Shown here: piece by piece, positions 26,418 through 35,715 of the stretch
How the letters are laid out: every line of letters begins with the position of its first letter
How positions within the stretch are numbered: position 1 is the first letter of the stretch
Assembly: GCA_021787035.1 (NCBI GenBank)
Contig: JAJYMM010000228.1
Span: 25,864 to 89,863 of the forward strand
From: Actinomycetes bacterium
GTDB taxonomy: Bacteria > Actinomycetota > Acidimicrobiia > Acidimicrobiales > Palsa-688
Direction: 5' to 3'
DNA: 64,000 nt
Program-made: the position numbers and the translations under genes
The notes under the pieces: model-generated
Database searches by the model: none
Told to the model about the DNA's origin: nothing
Seen by the model: the letters and a program-made list of their open reading frames with translations, nothing else

Positions 26418-26804
26418 GGGGCCCGTTAAGCGAGCCTCTGCGAGCGGGCTCTGGCATCGCTTGCGCGATCGCTTCACTCTTCGTGGAGGGCCGAACGGCT
26501 CGTCAAGAGACCCCGCATGCCCGGTGCAAGTAGGCCAAGCAGACCGCGGCAGGTGGGTGGGAGAGCGGGATGAGGCCAAGCCCCAAACGACGAGGGATTC
26601 GGGCCCTGAGCTGGGCTGGCGCTCCGGCTGCGAGCGGCGCCGTACCGGCACAGGGCCGTCTGAGGGCGACAGCCCACAGGTTTTTGTTCCTATGACCGTA
26701 GGCGATGATGTCGCGCGCCTGGCGTACCCTCGCCGGGCTTGCGCACTGTTGCCACGACGAACGCCGGCCGGGTACTTCGGGCCGGCTCGGAAGGGAAGAT
26801 TTGG

Positions 26805-29342
26805 ATGTCGGAACAACTTCTCGGCAAGGCAGGCGGAGCTGGTGATGTCGACGGTACGAAGGGCGGGCCAGGCGGGGGTCCCTCTGGAGCTCCTGATGCT
26901 CAGGCCGCGTCCGCTACCGCCAACGGCTCCATTGACAATCTCGAGGACGCCTCCGGGGAGGTTGCCGGGGCCCTAGGTAAGCCGAGGAAGCGTCGCCGCG
27001 GCTCTCGCGGAGGTCGCGGCCGGCGCGGCGCTGCCGCCGGCGAGGGCCAGAGCGAGGAGCCGGGCGAAGGGGTTGGTGACCTTCCCGGAGACGTCACTCG
27101 GGAGGCGGCTCGTTCCACCCGGGGGTCACCTGCCGGCGGTGGCCCTCTCCGAGACAGTAATGCAGGGTCGCCCTCGACCGCGGAGGCCGCCCAAGGGGGC
27201 ACGCTGTCGCGAGACGTCGACCTCACCTCGTTCAACGGGACCAAGCCCCCGACGCCAAGTGAGGCACCACGGACCGCTGGTCGCCCGCTCGCGGCCGACA
27301 CGCCGGCTGCCAGCCCTCCCGCTGCCAGCCCTCCCGCTGCCAGCCCTCCCGCTGCCAGCCCTCCCGCTGCCAGCCCTCCCTCTGCCAGCCCTCTCGCTGC
27401 CAGCCCTCCCTCTGCCAGCCCTCTCGCTGCCAGCCCTCCCGCTGCCAGCCCGGCCGCTGCCAGCCCGGCCGCGCGCAGCGCTATGGCTGGCCAGGCCTTG
27501 GCGCACGACGGGGCCGGCGCCCCTGACACGGCCGAGCCGAAGGGCACGGCCGAGCCACCCCCGCCACCCCCGCCACCTTCGCCGGCCCGCAAGCCGAAGA
27601 TCGGCGACACACGCCCAGGCTCCCCGCCACTGCCACCCAAGCGGCGCACCCGAACCAAGGAGGCCGGACCAGATTCGATGCCGGCTGTCGCTGCGGCGAA
27701 CGGCCCCGGCGAGGAAGCCGCCGCCCGTCCTGGCACGCGCCAACGCCGGCGCGGCCGGGCGGCCGGGGCGGTCGGCGAGGGGGCTGGCCCCGGAACGCGA
27801 ACCCTTGCTGGCGGTCTCCCCACTCCACCGGCGATTGCCGCAGGCGACGGCACGAGCGGCGACCGTGCTGGCGCCGCCCTCGCTTCAGCGCGTGCGGGTG
27901 GCGCCGCCCTCGCTGCCCCTGGCCCGGCCGGCGCCTTGGGCGCTGGCGGGCCCAAGGGTTCTGCGTTGGACTTCGGTGAGCACCTCGGGCAGGGGAGATC
28001 CCGCCGGGGTGACCGGCGCTCCCGGCCCCTCGGGCGTTACTTGATGGTGGTCCACGTAGGCCCGACGGCCACCCAGATTGCGATCCTCGAGGGGCGCACC
28101 CTGATCGAGCACTATGTCTCGCGTCCTGCCGACGACACGACCCAGATCGACGGCAACATCTACCTCGGGCGTGTCCAAAACGTCCTGCCCGGCATGGAGG
28201 CAGCCTTCGTCGACATCGGGACCCCGAAAAACGCCGTCCTCTACCGTGGTGACCTGCGCTACGACGAGGACGAGGTCGGCCCCGCCGGCGAAGACGACTC
28301 GAAGCCGACGAGGGGGCGCCTAGGCGGTGTGGCCAAGGACGCTCGCATCGAACAGTTGCTCCGCACCGGTCAAAACATCATCTGCCAGGTGACGAAAAAC
28401 CCGATCGGCACCAAGGGCGCCCGGCTCACCCAGGAGGTGTCACTGCCCGGGCGCTTTGTCGTCCTCATCCCCGAGAGCGATACCTACGGCATCTCCAAGC
28501 GCCTCGCAGACGACGAGCGCCGGCGCCTGCGAAAGATCCTCGACGACGTGAAGCCGGCAGGTCATGGTCTCATCGTGCGGACAGCGGCCGATGGCGCCAG
28601 CGCCGAGGAACTTGAGCGCGATGTCGCCCGCCTTCTCCGCCAGTGGCAATCTGTCCAGGAACAAGCCAAGGTTTCGCGTGCCCCTCAGCTCCTCTACCGC
28701 GAACCGGACCTGGCGGTGCGGGTCATACGCGAAGAGTTCAACCGGGACTACCGGGGCGTCGTGACCGACGACCCCAACCTCCATGCCCAGGTGAAGGAGT
28801 ACGTCTCCAGCATTACCCCCGAGCTAGCCGACCGGGTCGAATTGGTGGACCCGTCCGCCGAGGCACTTCCCCTCTTCGAGCGCTTCAGGGTCCACGAGCA
28901 GGTCCACAAGGCGCTCGACCGCAAGGTGTGGCTGCCTTCGGGGGGCTCGTTAATAATCGAGCGCACGGAAGCTCTTACGGTCATCGACGTGAACACCGGC
29001 AAGAACGTGGGTACCTCCAACCTGGAGGAGACGGTCTTCCGCAATAACCTCGAAGCTGCCGAAGAGATAGCGCGGCAGCTGCGCCTGCGTGACATCGGCG
29101 GGATCATCGTGATCGATTTCATAGACATGGAGGTCGCCGCCAACCGGGCCCAGGTCATAGGGACTTTCCGCGAAGCTCTAGCCCGGGACAAGACCCGTAC
29201 CCAGGTGTTCGACATATCCGAGCTCGGGCTTGTCGAAATGACCCGCAAGCGCATTTCCGAGGGGTTGGTCGAGTCCTACTCGGAGACCTGCCCCACCTGC
29301 GGCGGGCGGGGCATAGTCTTCGACGAATCCCTGCTTGGCTGA
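26805..29342 (+). CDS. rne: Ribonuclease E/G family endoribonuclease
   Basis: 845 residues from ATG 26805 (GGAAGGGAAG upstream). Residues 1-400 are low-complexity: basic RRRGSRGGRGRRG, then about eleven AASPP/SASPL units, then Pro/Ala/Arg-rich sequence. The catalytic half begins near GRYLMVVHVGPTATQIAILE with an S1 domain (IDGNIYLGRVQNVLPGMEAAFVDIG), then the 5'-sensor/RNase H-like region, the metal-binding VIDVNTGKNVG and IIVIDFIDM, and a Zn-link CPTCGGRG near the end. It cleaves single-stranded RNA for rRNA maturation and mRNA decay. Actinobacterial enzymes carry such disordered N-terminal scaffolds; the Pro-rich repeat is unusually regular. Confidence 0.93.
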   Translation: MSEQLLGKAGGAGDVDGTKGGPGGGPSGAPDAQAASATANGSIDNLEDASGEVAGALGKPRKRRRGSRGGRGRRGAAAGEGQSEEPGEGVGDLPGDVTREAARSTRGSPAGGGPLRDSNAGSPSTAEAAQGGTLSRDVDLTSFNGTKPPTPSEAPRTAGRPLAADTPAASPPAASPPAASPPAASPPAASPPSASPLAASPPSASPLAASPPAASPAAASPAARSAMAGQALAHDGAGAPDTAEPKGTAEPPPPPPPPSPARKPKIGDTRPGSPPLPPKRRTRTKEAGPDSMPAVAAANGPGEEAAARPGTRQRRRGRAAGAVGEGAGPGTRTLAGGLPTPPAIAAGDGTSGDRAGAALASARAGGAALAAPGPAGALGAGGPKGSALDFGEHLGQGRSRRGDRRSRPLGRYLMVVHVGPTATQIAILEGRTLIEHYVSRPADDTTQIDGNIYLGRVQNVLPGMEAAFVDIGTPKNAVLYRGDLRYDEDEVGPAGEDDSKPTRGRLGGVAKDARIEQLLRTGQNIICQVTKNPIGTKGARLTQEVSLPGRFVVLIPESDTYGISKRLADDERRRLRKILDDVKPAGHGLIVRTAADGASAEELERDVARLLRQWQSVQEQAKVSRAPQLLYREPDLAVRVIREEFNRDYRGVVTDDPNLHAQVKEYVSSITPELADRVELVDPSAEALPLFERFRVHEQVHKALDRKVWLPSGGSLIIERTEALTVIDVNTGKNVGTSNLEETVFRNNLEAAEEIARQLRLRDIGGIIVIDFIDMEVAANRAQVIGTFREALARDKTRTQVFDISELGLVEMTRKRISEGLVESYSETCPTCGGRGIVFDESLLG
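27306..27475 (+). repeat. 15-bp in-frame repeats in the RNase E/G N-terminus
   Basis: GCTGCCAGCCCTCCC and close variants are repeated about eleven times, encoding (AASPP)n. The last units change to AASPA. Confidence 0.9.
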
Positions 29343-29353
29343 GATTGGGCCTT

Positions 29354-29381
29354 GCTGCCGGACACCCGGGTGGCCGGCAGC
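29354..29381. terminator. Hairpin between convergent RNase E/G and PEBP genes
   Basis: GCTGCCGG (29354-29361) pairs with CCGGCAGC (29374-29381), and CACCC pairs with GGGTG inside, with one A-G mismatch. It is 12 bases after one stop and 2 bases before the other. There is no U-run, but the position fits a bidirectional terminator of the GC-rich type. Confidence 0.6.
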
Positions 29382-29383
29382 GC

Positions 29384-29926
29384 CTACTCGGTGACCTGGT
29401 AGGTCGCCGTCAGCGTGGCTCTGGCGATCACGTGGAAGATCACGTTGAAACCGAGGAACGCTGGCGTGCTCTCCGGCCCGACCTTGAGCCCCGCCGTGTC
29501 GAGCGCGTGGACTGCAAATATGTAGCGGTGTGGCCTATCTCCTTTTGGAGGGGCGGCACCAATGTAGCCAGGTGTCCCACCGTCATTTCTTAGTTGCACA
29601 GCGCCCGCGGGCAGGGAAGAACTGTCCGGGGCGCCGGCGCCCCTCGCTAGCTCCGTCACTGAAAGGGGCAGGTTGGCTACGGCCCAGTGCCAAAAGCCGC
29701 TGCCGGTCGGCGCGTCCGGGTCATAGCAGGTAAGAGCGAAACCGGCCGTGTTGACCGGGAAACCCGACCACGAAAGTTGCGGGCTTTCGTTGCCCCCACC
29801 GGCCCAGTCGCCCACATGGATTTCGGGGAGCCGGCCCCCTTCTTCGATGTCACCGCTAGTAAGCAGGAAGCTTGGGACCTTCGGCAATAGGTCGTAAGGG
29901 TTGGGGGCGAGCGGACGTTCCAGCAT
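29384..29926 (-). CDS. PEBP/YbhB-family Raf-kinase-inhibitor-like protein
   Basis: 180 residues. Motifs: YDPDAPTGSGFWHWAVANLP (the DPDAP and HW ligand-pocket motifs) and GYIGAAPPKGDRPHRYIFAVHAL. These define the bacterial phosphatidylethanolamine-binding-protein family (YbhB/YbcL). No signal peptide, so cytoplasmic. The ATG follows GGGAGGT. Function in bacteria is poorly known; ligand binding or protease/kinase modulation has been proposed for the family. It stands alone, between RNase E/G (convergent) and citrate synthase (same strand, 86 bases away). Confidence 0.9.
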   Translation of the reverse strand: MLERPLAPNPYDLLPKVPSFLLTSGDIEEGGRLPEIHVGDWAGGGNESPQLSWSGFPVNTAGFALTCYDPDAPTGSGFWHWAVANLPLSVTELARGAGAPDSSSLPAGAVQLRNDGGTPGYIGAAPPKGDRPHRYIFAVHALDTAGLKVGPESTPAFLGFNVIFHVIARATLTATYQVTE

Positions 29927-30012
29927 TTCGGTACCTCCCAGGTATTAAGGGCGCCCAGGTTTGGGCCAATTTTATTAGGAGTGGCTCCCGCTCTCTAGGC
30001 AGGTGGCGCCAT

Positions 30013-31314
30013 TTAGGCGGTGGCTGGGTTTTTGGGGACCGAACGCTCCTTCGGCCCAGTGTAGATCTGGGTGGGTCGACCGATCTTGTTGGAGGTGGTT
30101 GTCATTTCGAGCCAGTGCGCGACCCAGCCGGCGCTGCGCCCGACCACAAACAAAGGAGTGAACATTTCGTCTGGGAACCCGATAGCCCGGTAGATTATGC
30201 CCGAGTAGAAGTCGACGTTGGGGTACAGGCGGCGGAGGACGAAGTACTCGTCTTCCAGTGCGACCTTTTCGAGCTGGAGGGCGATGTCGAGGAGCGGGTC
30301 CTCTGGGGCTAGCTTTTCGACCAGGTCGAGCGCGACTTGGCGGATGACCTTGGCCCGGGCGTCGTAGCTCTTGTACACCCGGTGGCCGAAGCCCATCAGG
30401 AGGAAGGGGTCCATTTTGTCCTTAGCCCGCTCGAGGAAATGGCTCAAGGGTTTGCCGGAGTCCTTTATTTCTTTGAGCATCCGGATGACCGCTTGGTTGG
30501 CGCCCCCGTGGAGCGGTCCCCACAGCGCATTTATGGCGGCAGAGACGCCGGAGTAGAAGCCGGCGCCCGAGGACGCCACCATGCGCAGGGTGGCCGTCGA
30601 GCAGTTGAGCTCGTGGTCCGCGTGCAAGACGAGCAACGTATTAAGTGCGCGTGCCGTCGCATTGTCGGGAAGGTGATCGCTACCAGGGATCGTGAAGCAC
30701 AGCTGCAACAAGTCCTCGGAGTAGTCGAGCGAGCGGTTGCTCCGGCCCTTGGGGAGGCCGCGCAATACCGACATTGCGTAACCGGTGAAAACTGGCATCG
30801 CGGACAGTAGGCGTATGCCGGCTGCCTCGACGCGGGCGCGGGGATCGGCCCCAGGGTCGTCTTCTGCGTATGCGGTGAGTGCCTCCGTGGCCATGGAGAG
30901 CATGGCCATCGGGTGCATGCTCTGGGGGAACCAGTCGAAGAGCCTTTCGATCGCCGCGTGGGGGACGAGTTTGGGGTCCCTCACCCTTGCCACGAACTCC
31001 TCGGCCTGTTGGCTGGTCGGCAGGTCGCCGTAGATGAGCAGGTAGGCGACTTCGAGGAAAGAAGACGACGCGAGCTGTTCGACCGGGTAGCCACGGTAAT
31101 AGAGGTGGCCAGCCTCCCCGTCCACGAAGGTGATCGCCGACTGATAGGCGGCTGTGTTGGCGTAGCCAGGGTCGTAGACAGCTAAGTGGTGGCCGCCGAG
31201 AGCGGACACGTCCATAGCGGGGCGGCCGAGGGTAGGTCGCTCCAAGGGTAACTCGATCTCGGTACCTTCGTAGCGAAGGTTCGCCGCCCCTGCCGGTCCT
31301 TCCGGAACAACCAT
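30013..31314 (-). CDS. gltA: Citrate synthase
   Basis: 433 residues, type II-like length. Active-site segments: HADHELNCSTA, WGPLHGGANQAV and GFGHRVYKSYDARAK (the catalytic His is in GHRVYK), with the substrate-binding Arg near the C-terminus. It condenses acetyl-CoA and oxaloacetate. The first 30 residues include YEGTEIELP, as in hexameric bacterial enzymes. AAAAGGAGG precedes the ATG. Divergent from rplU with a 121-bp shared promoter region. Confidence 0.95.
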   Translation of the reverse strand: MVVPEGPAGAANLRYEGTEIELPLERPTLGRPAMDVSALGGHHLAVYDPGYANTAAYQSAITFVDGEAGHLYYRGYPVEQLASSSFLEVAYLLIYGDLPTSQQAEEFVARVRDPKLVPHAAIERLFDWFPQSMHPMAMLSMATEALTAYAEDDPGADPRARVEAAGIRLLSAMPVFTGYAMSVLRGLPKGRSNRSLDYSEDLLQLCFTIPGSDHLPDNATARALNTLLVLHADHELNCSTATLRMVASSGAGFYSGVSAAINALWGPLHGGANQAVIRMLKEIKDSGKPLSHFLERAKDKMDPFLLMGFGHRVYKSYDARAKVIRQVALDLVEKLAPEDPLLDIALQLEKVALEDEYFVLRRLYPNVDFYSGIIYRAIGFPDEMFTPLFVVGRSAGWVAHWLEMTTTSNKIGRPTQIYTGPKERSVPKNPATA

Positions 31315-31420
31315 TACGAGGCCTCCTTTTCTAGTGCCCTTTCACCAGCCTTGGTCGGGTCACCTTTCCCAGCGTACTGTTGGTACCAGCGGGCAGGCCA
31401 CCCCCGCCCCGTGCCGCCGT

Positions 31421-31426
31421 TATACT
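31421..31426 (+). promoter_or_regulatory. -10 TATACT for a leaderless rplU-rpmA-obg-proB transcript
   Basis: TATACT ends 9 bases before the GTG start of rplU; no Shine-Dalgarno sequence fits between. Transcription would begin within a few bases of the start codon. Confidence 0.55.
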
Positions 31427-31435
31427 GGGCGCCCT

Positions 31436-31792
31436 GTGTACGCAGTGATCGAAACCGGAGGCAAGCAGGAGCGCGTCGAAGAGGGCCAGCGATTGGCCGT
31501 CGAGCTGCTAGGCGCGGGCCATGGAGAGGACGTCAGCTTCGCCCCGCTGCTCGTAGTCGACGGCGAGAGGGTGCTGGCCACGCCAGCCGACCTCGCTGGT
31601 GCAAGCGTGAGCGCTCGCGTTGTTGGCGATGAGAAGGGGCCGAAGGTGCGCGGTTTTACATACAAGCCCAAAGCACGTCGCCGGCGCCGGTGGGGGCATC
31701 GCCAGCACTACAACACGATCGAAGTGACATCGATCACACTGGCAACGCCGGCCGGGGCCCGGGACACGGCCAAGACGAGCACGGAGGCCTAG
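31436..31792 (+). CDS. rplU: 50S ribosomal protein bL21
   Basis: 118 residues from GTG 31436, reading (V)[17 protein letters not shown], the invariant bL21 start; the open frame further up is not homologous. [27 protein letters not shown] is the rRNA-binding segment. A 15-residue C-terminal tail is extra. First gene of rplU-rpmA-obg-proB, with a probable leaderless start. Confidence 0.95.
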   Translation: MYAVIETGGKQERVEEGQRLAVELLGAGHGEDVSFAPLLVVDGERVLATPADLAGASVSARVVGDEKGPKVRGFTYKPKARRRRRWGHRQHYNTIEVTSITLATPAGARDTAKTSTEA

Positions 31793-31794
31793 AG

Positions 31795-32070
31795 ATGTCA
31801 AAGACAAAGGGCGGGGGAAGCACCCGCAATGGCCGTGATAGCACAGCTCAGCGCCTGGGAGTGAAGGTGTTCGACGGCGGCTTGGTGAGCGCCGGCTCGA
31901 TCATCGTCCGCCAGCGGGGCACGAGGTTCCATCCGGGTACCGGGGTTGGGAAGGGCAAGGACGACACCCTCTTCGCGCTGGTCGACGGGCACGTCCACTT
32001 TGCCCGCCGCGGCGGGCGCAAGCTTGTAGACGTCGAGCGCCCCGTCGCGACGACCGGCGTCTCCTCATAG
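31795..32070 (+). CDS. rpmA: 50S ribosomal protein bL27
   Basis: 91 residues. It reads [24 protein letters not shown] and then [29 protein letters not shown], the bL27 signature. The N-terminus reaches the peptidyl-transferase centre; there is no Firmicutes-type cleavable extension. It starts 2 bases after the rplU stop. Confidence 0.96.
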   Translation: MSKTKGGGSTRNGRDSTAQRLGVKVFDGGLVSAGSIIVRQRGTRFHPGTGVGKGKDDTLFALVDGHVHFARRGGRKLVDVERPVATTGVSS

Positions 32071-32100
32071 CCTCGCGGGCTCCGGCCCGCCCCCGCCCCG

Positions 32101-33342
32101 ATGTTTGTTGACGAGTGCCAAGTCCACCTGAAGGCGGGCGACGGTGGCGCGGGGGTGGTGTCGTTCCGCCGTGAGGCCCACGTCGCCCTAGGAGGGCCAG
32201 ACGGCGGTGACGGGGGCAACGGCGGTGATATCTGGCTGGTGGCGGACCACAACGTGGCGTCGCTTCTCCAGTTCAAGGACCACCCACATCGCGAGGCGAC
32301 GTCGGGTACCCACGGCCAGGGCAAGCGCCGCCACGGCCGTTCCGGCACCGACCTCGAAGTGTTTGTGCCAGAAGGCACTGTCATCCGCGATATGGAGGGC
32401 GTGCTGCTCGCGGACCTGGCCGAGGCAGGGGCGCGCTGGCTAGGTGCTCGGGGGGGCCAGGGTGGCCGGGGCAACGCCCGTTTCCTTTCCAACCTGCGGC
32501 GCGCGCCAAAGTTCGCCGAACAGGGAGAAAGAGGAGAGGAACGCTGGCTCAGGCTTGAGCTCAAGCTGATGGCGGACGTGGCCCTGGTCGGGTTCCCCAA
32601 TGCGGGCAAATCCACTCTCATATCGCGGATATCGGCAGCGAAGCCCAAGGTGGCTTCGTACCCCTTCACCACCCTCGAGCCTCACCTCGGCGTCGTCCGT
32701 GAAGGGGGAGCAGCCGGCGAGTTCGTGGTGGCCGACATACCCGGCTTGGTCGAGGGGGCGAGCGAGGGTAGAGGGCTCGGTCACAGGTTCCTCCGCCACA
32801 TCGAACGCGCCCGCGTCCTCCTAGTGCTCGTCGACCTGGGCCAGGATGCGGGACGCGCCCCGGCTGCGCAACTGGAGGTCCTGCTCGACGAGCTGGCGAA
32901 ATACGACCCCTCACTCGCGGAGCGGCCGCGCCTCGTTGTGGGCTCTCGGGCAGATCTTGCTGACGCCGACCTGCTGCGCGAGGTTGGGCTGCCCGCCGCG
33001 TCTGCCGTCACGGGGGAGGGCACGGCGTGGCTCGTGAACAAGCTCGGCGAGCTGGTCGCCGACGCTCGGGCGAGCCAGCCTCGGCCTCGTCGGACCGTGG
33101 TCCATCGACCGCTCCCGACCGGTGTGTTCGTCGAGCGGGCACCTGACGGTTGCCTCGTGGTCCGGGGCCGGCAAGCCGAGAGGGCGGTAGCCCTTTCAGA
33201 TCTGACAGACGTCGGTGCCCTCGCGTATGCACAGGGCCGCCTCAAACGCCTTGGGGTCGACCGTGCGCTAGCGAGGGCTGGAGCACGAGAAGGTGACCGG
33301 GTGCGGATCGGGGCCTTCGAGTTTGAGTGGGAGCCCGACTAA
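32101..33342 (+). CDS. obg: Obg/CgtA GTPase, ribosome assembly
   Basis: 413 residues. Glycine-rich Obg fold ([33 protein letters not shown]), G domain with G1 GFPNAGKST (about residue 165), switch region [14 protein letters not shown] and G3 [11 protein letters not shown]-terminal OCT domain follows (about 345-413, ending [10 protein letters not shown]). It binds the 50S precursor and couples growth to GTP/ppGpp. Fourth-motif residues NKxD are replaced by VGSRADL, a tolerated variant. It ends with TAATG, sharing a base with the proB start. Confidence 0.95.
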   Translation: MFVDECQVHLKAGDGGAGVVSFRREAHVALGGPDGGDGGNGGDIWLVADHNVASLLQFKDHPHREATSGTHGQGKRRHGRSGTDLEVFVPEGTVIRDMEGVLLADLAEAGARWLGARGGQGGRGNARFLSNLRRAPKFAEQGERGEERWLRLELKLMADVALVGFPNAGKSTLISRISAAKPKVASYPFTTLEPHLGVVREGGAAGEFVVADIPGLVEGASEGRGLGHRFLRHIERARVLLVLVDLGQDAGRAPAAQLEVLLDELAKYDPSLAERPRLVVGSRADLADADLLREVGLPAASAVTGEGTAWLVNKLGELVADARASQPRPRRTVVHRPLPTGVFVERAPDGCLVVRGRQAERAVALSDLTDVGALAYAQGRLKRLGVDRALARAGAREGDRVRIGAFEFEWEPD

Positions 33343-34436
33343 TGGCCGGTCGCACGGTCGTGGTGAAGGTCGGGACCTCGTCTATAACAGACGACCGAGG
33401 CCGTATAGTCGACGCGGCCGTGGCCAAGCTCTGCTCCGAGGTGGCGGAGGTGCTGGCCGGCGGCGATCACGTGGTGGTGGTTACGAGCGGTGCTATTGCG
33501 GCCGGGCTGCAGGTGCTCGAGCTCACCCGCCCGAGCGACCCCGCCGTGCTCCAAGCGGTGGCAGCAGTCGGCCAGAGCAGGCTCATGGGCCACTACGAGA
33601 GGGCCTTCGCCAGTGTCGGCCTCGTCGCCGGGCAGGTCCTGCTCGCCCCCCTCGACTTCGTTGACCGGGCGCAGTACCTCCACGCCCGCCAGACCCTCCG
33701 GCTCTTGATGGGGCTTGGCACGGTCCCGGTCGTAAACGAGAACGACGCTGTCGCAGACGACGAGATCCGCTTCGGCGACAACGACCGTTTGGCCGCGCTC
33801 GTCGCCCACCTCGTCCAAGCCGAGCTGCTCGTGCTCCTGACCGATGCCGCAGGGCTCCTCACGGCCGACCCCCGTTACGACCAGGAGGCGTCGCTGATCG
33901 AGGAGGTGTCCGAAGTGGACCAGGTGCTGGCCATGGCCGGCGGCCCGGGTAGCGCCAGGGGGAGCGGGGGCATGGCGTCCAAGCTCGCCGCCGCAAAGAT
34001 CGCCGCGTGGTCCGGGGTGAGGGTCGTGATCGCTTCAGCCGAGCGGCCCCGCGTGCTCCAAGAAGCAGTCGTAGGGACACCGGGCGTGGGTACATTCGTG
34101 AGGCCACGCGATGGCCGCCGCCTGCCGGCTCGCAAGCTGTGGATCGCCTTTGCTCTCGCGACCGCTGGAAAGGTAGTTGTGGACGCCGGTGCCAAGCGGG
34201 CGCTTATCGAGCGTGGCGTCTCGCTGTTGCCGGCTGGCGTGCGTCAGGTGGTGGGTGACTTCCAGGCTGAAGACGCCGTGGAGCTGGCTGGGCCCGATGG
34301 GGACGTCTTTGCCAAGGGCATTGCGCGCCACGGGGCCAAGGAGCTGGCGCAGTGGTCAGGCTGGCAGAGCTCTCGCCTTCCCGATGACGTCCCACCCGAG
34401 GTCGTCCATCGGGACGACCTGGTGATACTTCCGTAG
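33342..34436 (+). CDS. proB: Glutamate 5-kinase
   Basis: 364 residues from the ATG overlapping the obg stop. Amino-acid-kinase domain: VVVKVGTSSITDDRG, VVVTSGAIAAGLQ, VVNENDAVADDEIRFGDND and GSGGMASKLAAAKIA. A C-terminal PUA domain follows (about 275-355). It makes gamma-glutamyl phosphate, the first and feedback-inhibited step of proline synthesis. proA, usually adjacent, is not in the window. Confidence 0.95.
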   Translation: MAGRTVVVKVGTSSITDDRGRIVDAAVAKLCSEVAEVLAGGDHVVVVTSGAIAAGLQVLELTRPSDPAVLQAVAAVGQSRLMGHYERAFASVGLVAGQVLLAPLDFVDRAQYLHARQTLRLLMGLGTVPVVNENDAVADDEIRFGDNDRLAALVAHLVQAELLVLLTDAAGLLTADPRYDQEASLIEEVSEVDQVLAMAGGPGSARGSGGMASKLAAAKIAAWSGVRVVIASAERPRVLQEAVVGTPGVGTFVRPRDGRRLPARKLWIAFALATAGKVVVDAGAKRALIERGVSLLPAGVRQVVGDFQAEDAVELAGPDGDVFAKGIARHGAKELAQWSGWQSSRLPDDVPPEVVHRDDLVILP

Positions 34437-34470
34437 CGCCGGCGGCAGCTAGCCCGTTGGCCGGCGGCTT

Positions 34471-35625
34471 TCAGGAGCCGACCCTGCACATGTCCCAGGC
34501 CGTGTACACCGGCGCAGGGACTTGGGGAGAGCACGTGCCCGGCTGGAAGGACCCGACGAAGACCCATCCCTTCCCGGCTTGCCTGTTGAATACCTCCACG
34601 CCATTGAACTGAGCGAGGAGTTGCCTGCCTGCCGGTGTGGAATCCTGCGCGTAGACCACCGAGGAGGGCACGAAACCTGTGATCGCCCAGTAGTCGCCTA
34701 TGGCGGGCTGCTCGGCGTAGTACACCGAGCCCGGGACGGTCGATTCGACATCATCGATGACGAGCCCGCTGTTACCGGGGTCCGCGGCCACCCAGACGTG
34801 CATCAACAAGGGCCCGAAGCCAGCCGGCACGGCCAGGTTTACCGCGGGGCTACTCGGCGACGCGGAGTTGGTGGTGGGTGTGGCCGCAGTGGTGGAGGTA
34901 GTGCCGACCGTATTGTTGACCTTGTCAGAGCCGGTGCGAGCTACCCCCTTCTTCACGCCCTTCACGCCGGCAGCGCTCGCACTTCCTGGCGTCGCGGCGG
35001 CCTTACCTGTGGAAGTCGCCTTCCCGGCAGAGTTCGCGGGTGGCGCAAGCGTGCTCGGTCGGGTCGAGTGCCCGCCCGTCGCGCTGGATGACCGGGCTGC
35101 GGTGCGTGGCCCGGTCGAGGAACTACGGGCGGAATGGTGGGATGCCGCCGCGTTTTTTGCATGGGGGAGCGCCAGCACGATCAAAGCCGCAACTACGGCA
35201 AGGATGCCGGCACAGCCGGCGGCCAGGCTGAGCGCGCCGCCACGACGGCGGCGATGTTGCCCTTGCTCCTGGACGGGGGGTTGGCTGGGCCCCCGTCCGT
35301 TTTGGCTAGCGGACTTTCGGCCAGGCTGCAGGGGGGGTTGCGCACTCGCATCTAGGAGGTGCTCTTCAGTTATCTCCCCGCGGGGGCCTCCGCCCGTGTC
35401 CTGGCGCGGTCCTCGACCGGGGGGAGCATTGGGTGCCTTGCTGCCAGCGGGCCCGCGTGCGCTCGTGGCAAAGTGAGCGGCCGGCCTCCCATCGGGAGCC
35501 GGCGGCTGGTCCTTGCCAGGGTTAGTTGGTTCGTCCGCTGCATGCCGCGGTTGGTACCCGGCCACTGCACCATTCTTTCCGATCGAGCAGCGCGGAGCGC
35601 GGATGGTGCGCGGAACTTCTTTCAT
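34471..35625 (-). CDS. Hypothetical single-pass membrane protein, Ser/Thr/Pro-rich
   Basis: 384 residues. A long hydrophilic Pro/Arg-rich cytoplasmic part (1-130) is followed by one transmembrane helix (LSLAAGCAGILAVVAALIVLAL, about 132-153), a disordered Ser/Thr/Ala linker (about 160-260) and a C-terminal globular domain. That domain (PAGFGPLLMHVWVAADPGNSG... ending SFQPGTCSPQVPAPVYTAWDMCRVGS) has two Cys that could pair outside the cell. Family not recognised. The N-terminus may start at a later codon. Convergent with proB, divergent from gnd. Confidence 0.6.
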   Translation of the reverse strand: MKEVPRTIRAPRCSIGKNGAVAGYQPRHAADEPTNPGKDQPPAPDGRPAAHFATSARGPAGSKAPNAPPGRGPRQDTGGGPRGEITEEHLLDASAQPPLQPGRKSASQNGRGPSQPPVQEQGQHRRRRGGALSLAAGCAGILAVVAALIVLALPHAKNAAASHHSARSSSTGPRTAARSSSATGGHSTRPSTLAPPANSAGKATSTGKAAATPGSASAAGVKGVKKGVARTGSDKVNNTVGTTSTTAATPTTNSASPSSPAVNLAVPAGFGPLLMHVWVAADPGNSGLVIDDVESTVPGSVYYAEQPAIGDYWAITGFVPSSVVYAQDSTPAGRQLLAQFNGVEVFNRQAGKGWVFVGSFQPGTCSPQVPAPVYTAWDMCRVGS

Positions 35626-35715
35626 GCCACCCCGGTACTAGGTTGCAGGCGAGGGCCGGCCTCGCCACGCGGGGAGCGCCCGGCTTCAAAACCACAGGCG
35701 ATATAGGAGGTAGCG

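Larger units (their letters stand above)
26265..26804 (+). other. Long leader region of the RNase E/G gene, no conventional gene
   Basis: 540 bp between rodA and the RNase gene. It contains a -10-like TACAAT (26339) followed after 10 bases by a possible leaderless 20-codon ORF, and a second -10-like TACCCT at 26725-26730. Longer open frames here are overlapping shadows without ribosome sites. A long 5' leader would parallel the autoregulatory rne leader of E. coli (inference). Confidence 0.45.

Noticed and set aside
26383..26976. 197-residue frame spanning the RNase leader and start
   Set aside because: It overlaps the RNase start in another frame, has no ribosome site and is Arg/Gly/Pro-rich without motifs.
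27073..28044. Long frames on both strands within the first half of the RNase E/G gene
   Set aside because: They are shadows of the GC-rich Pro/Ala repeat; the real frame continues into conserved catalytic domains.
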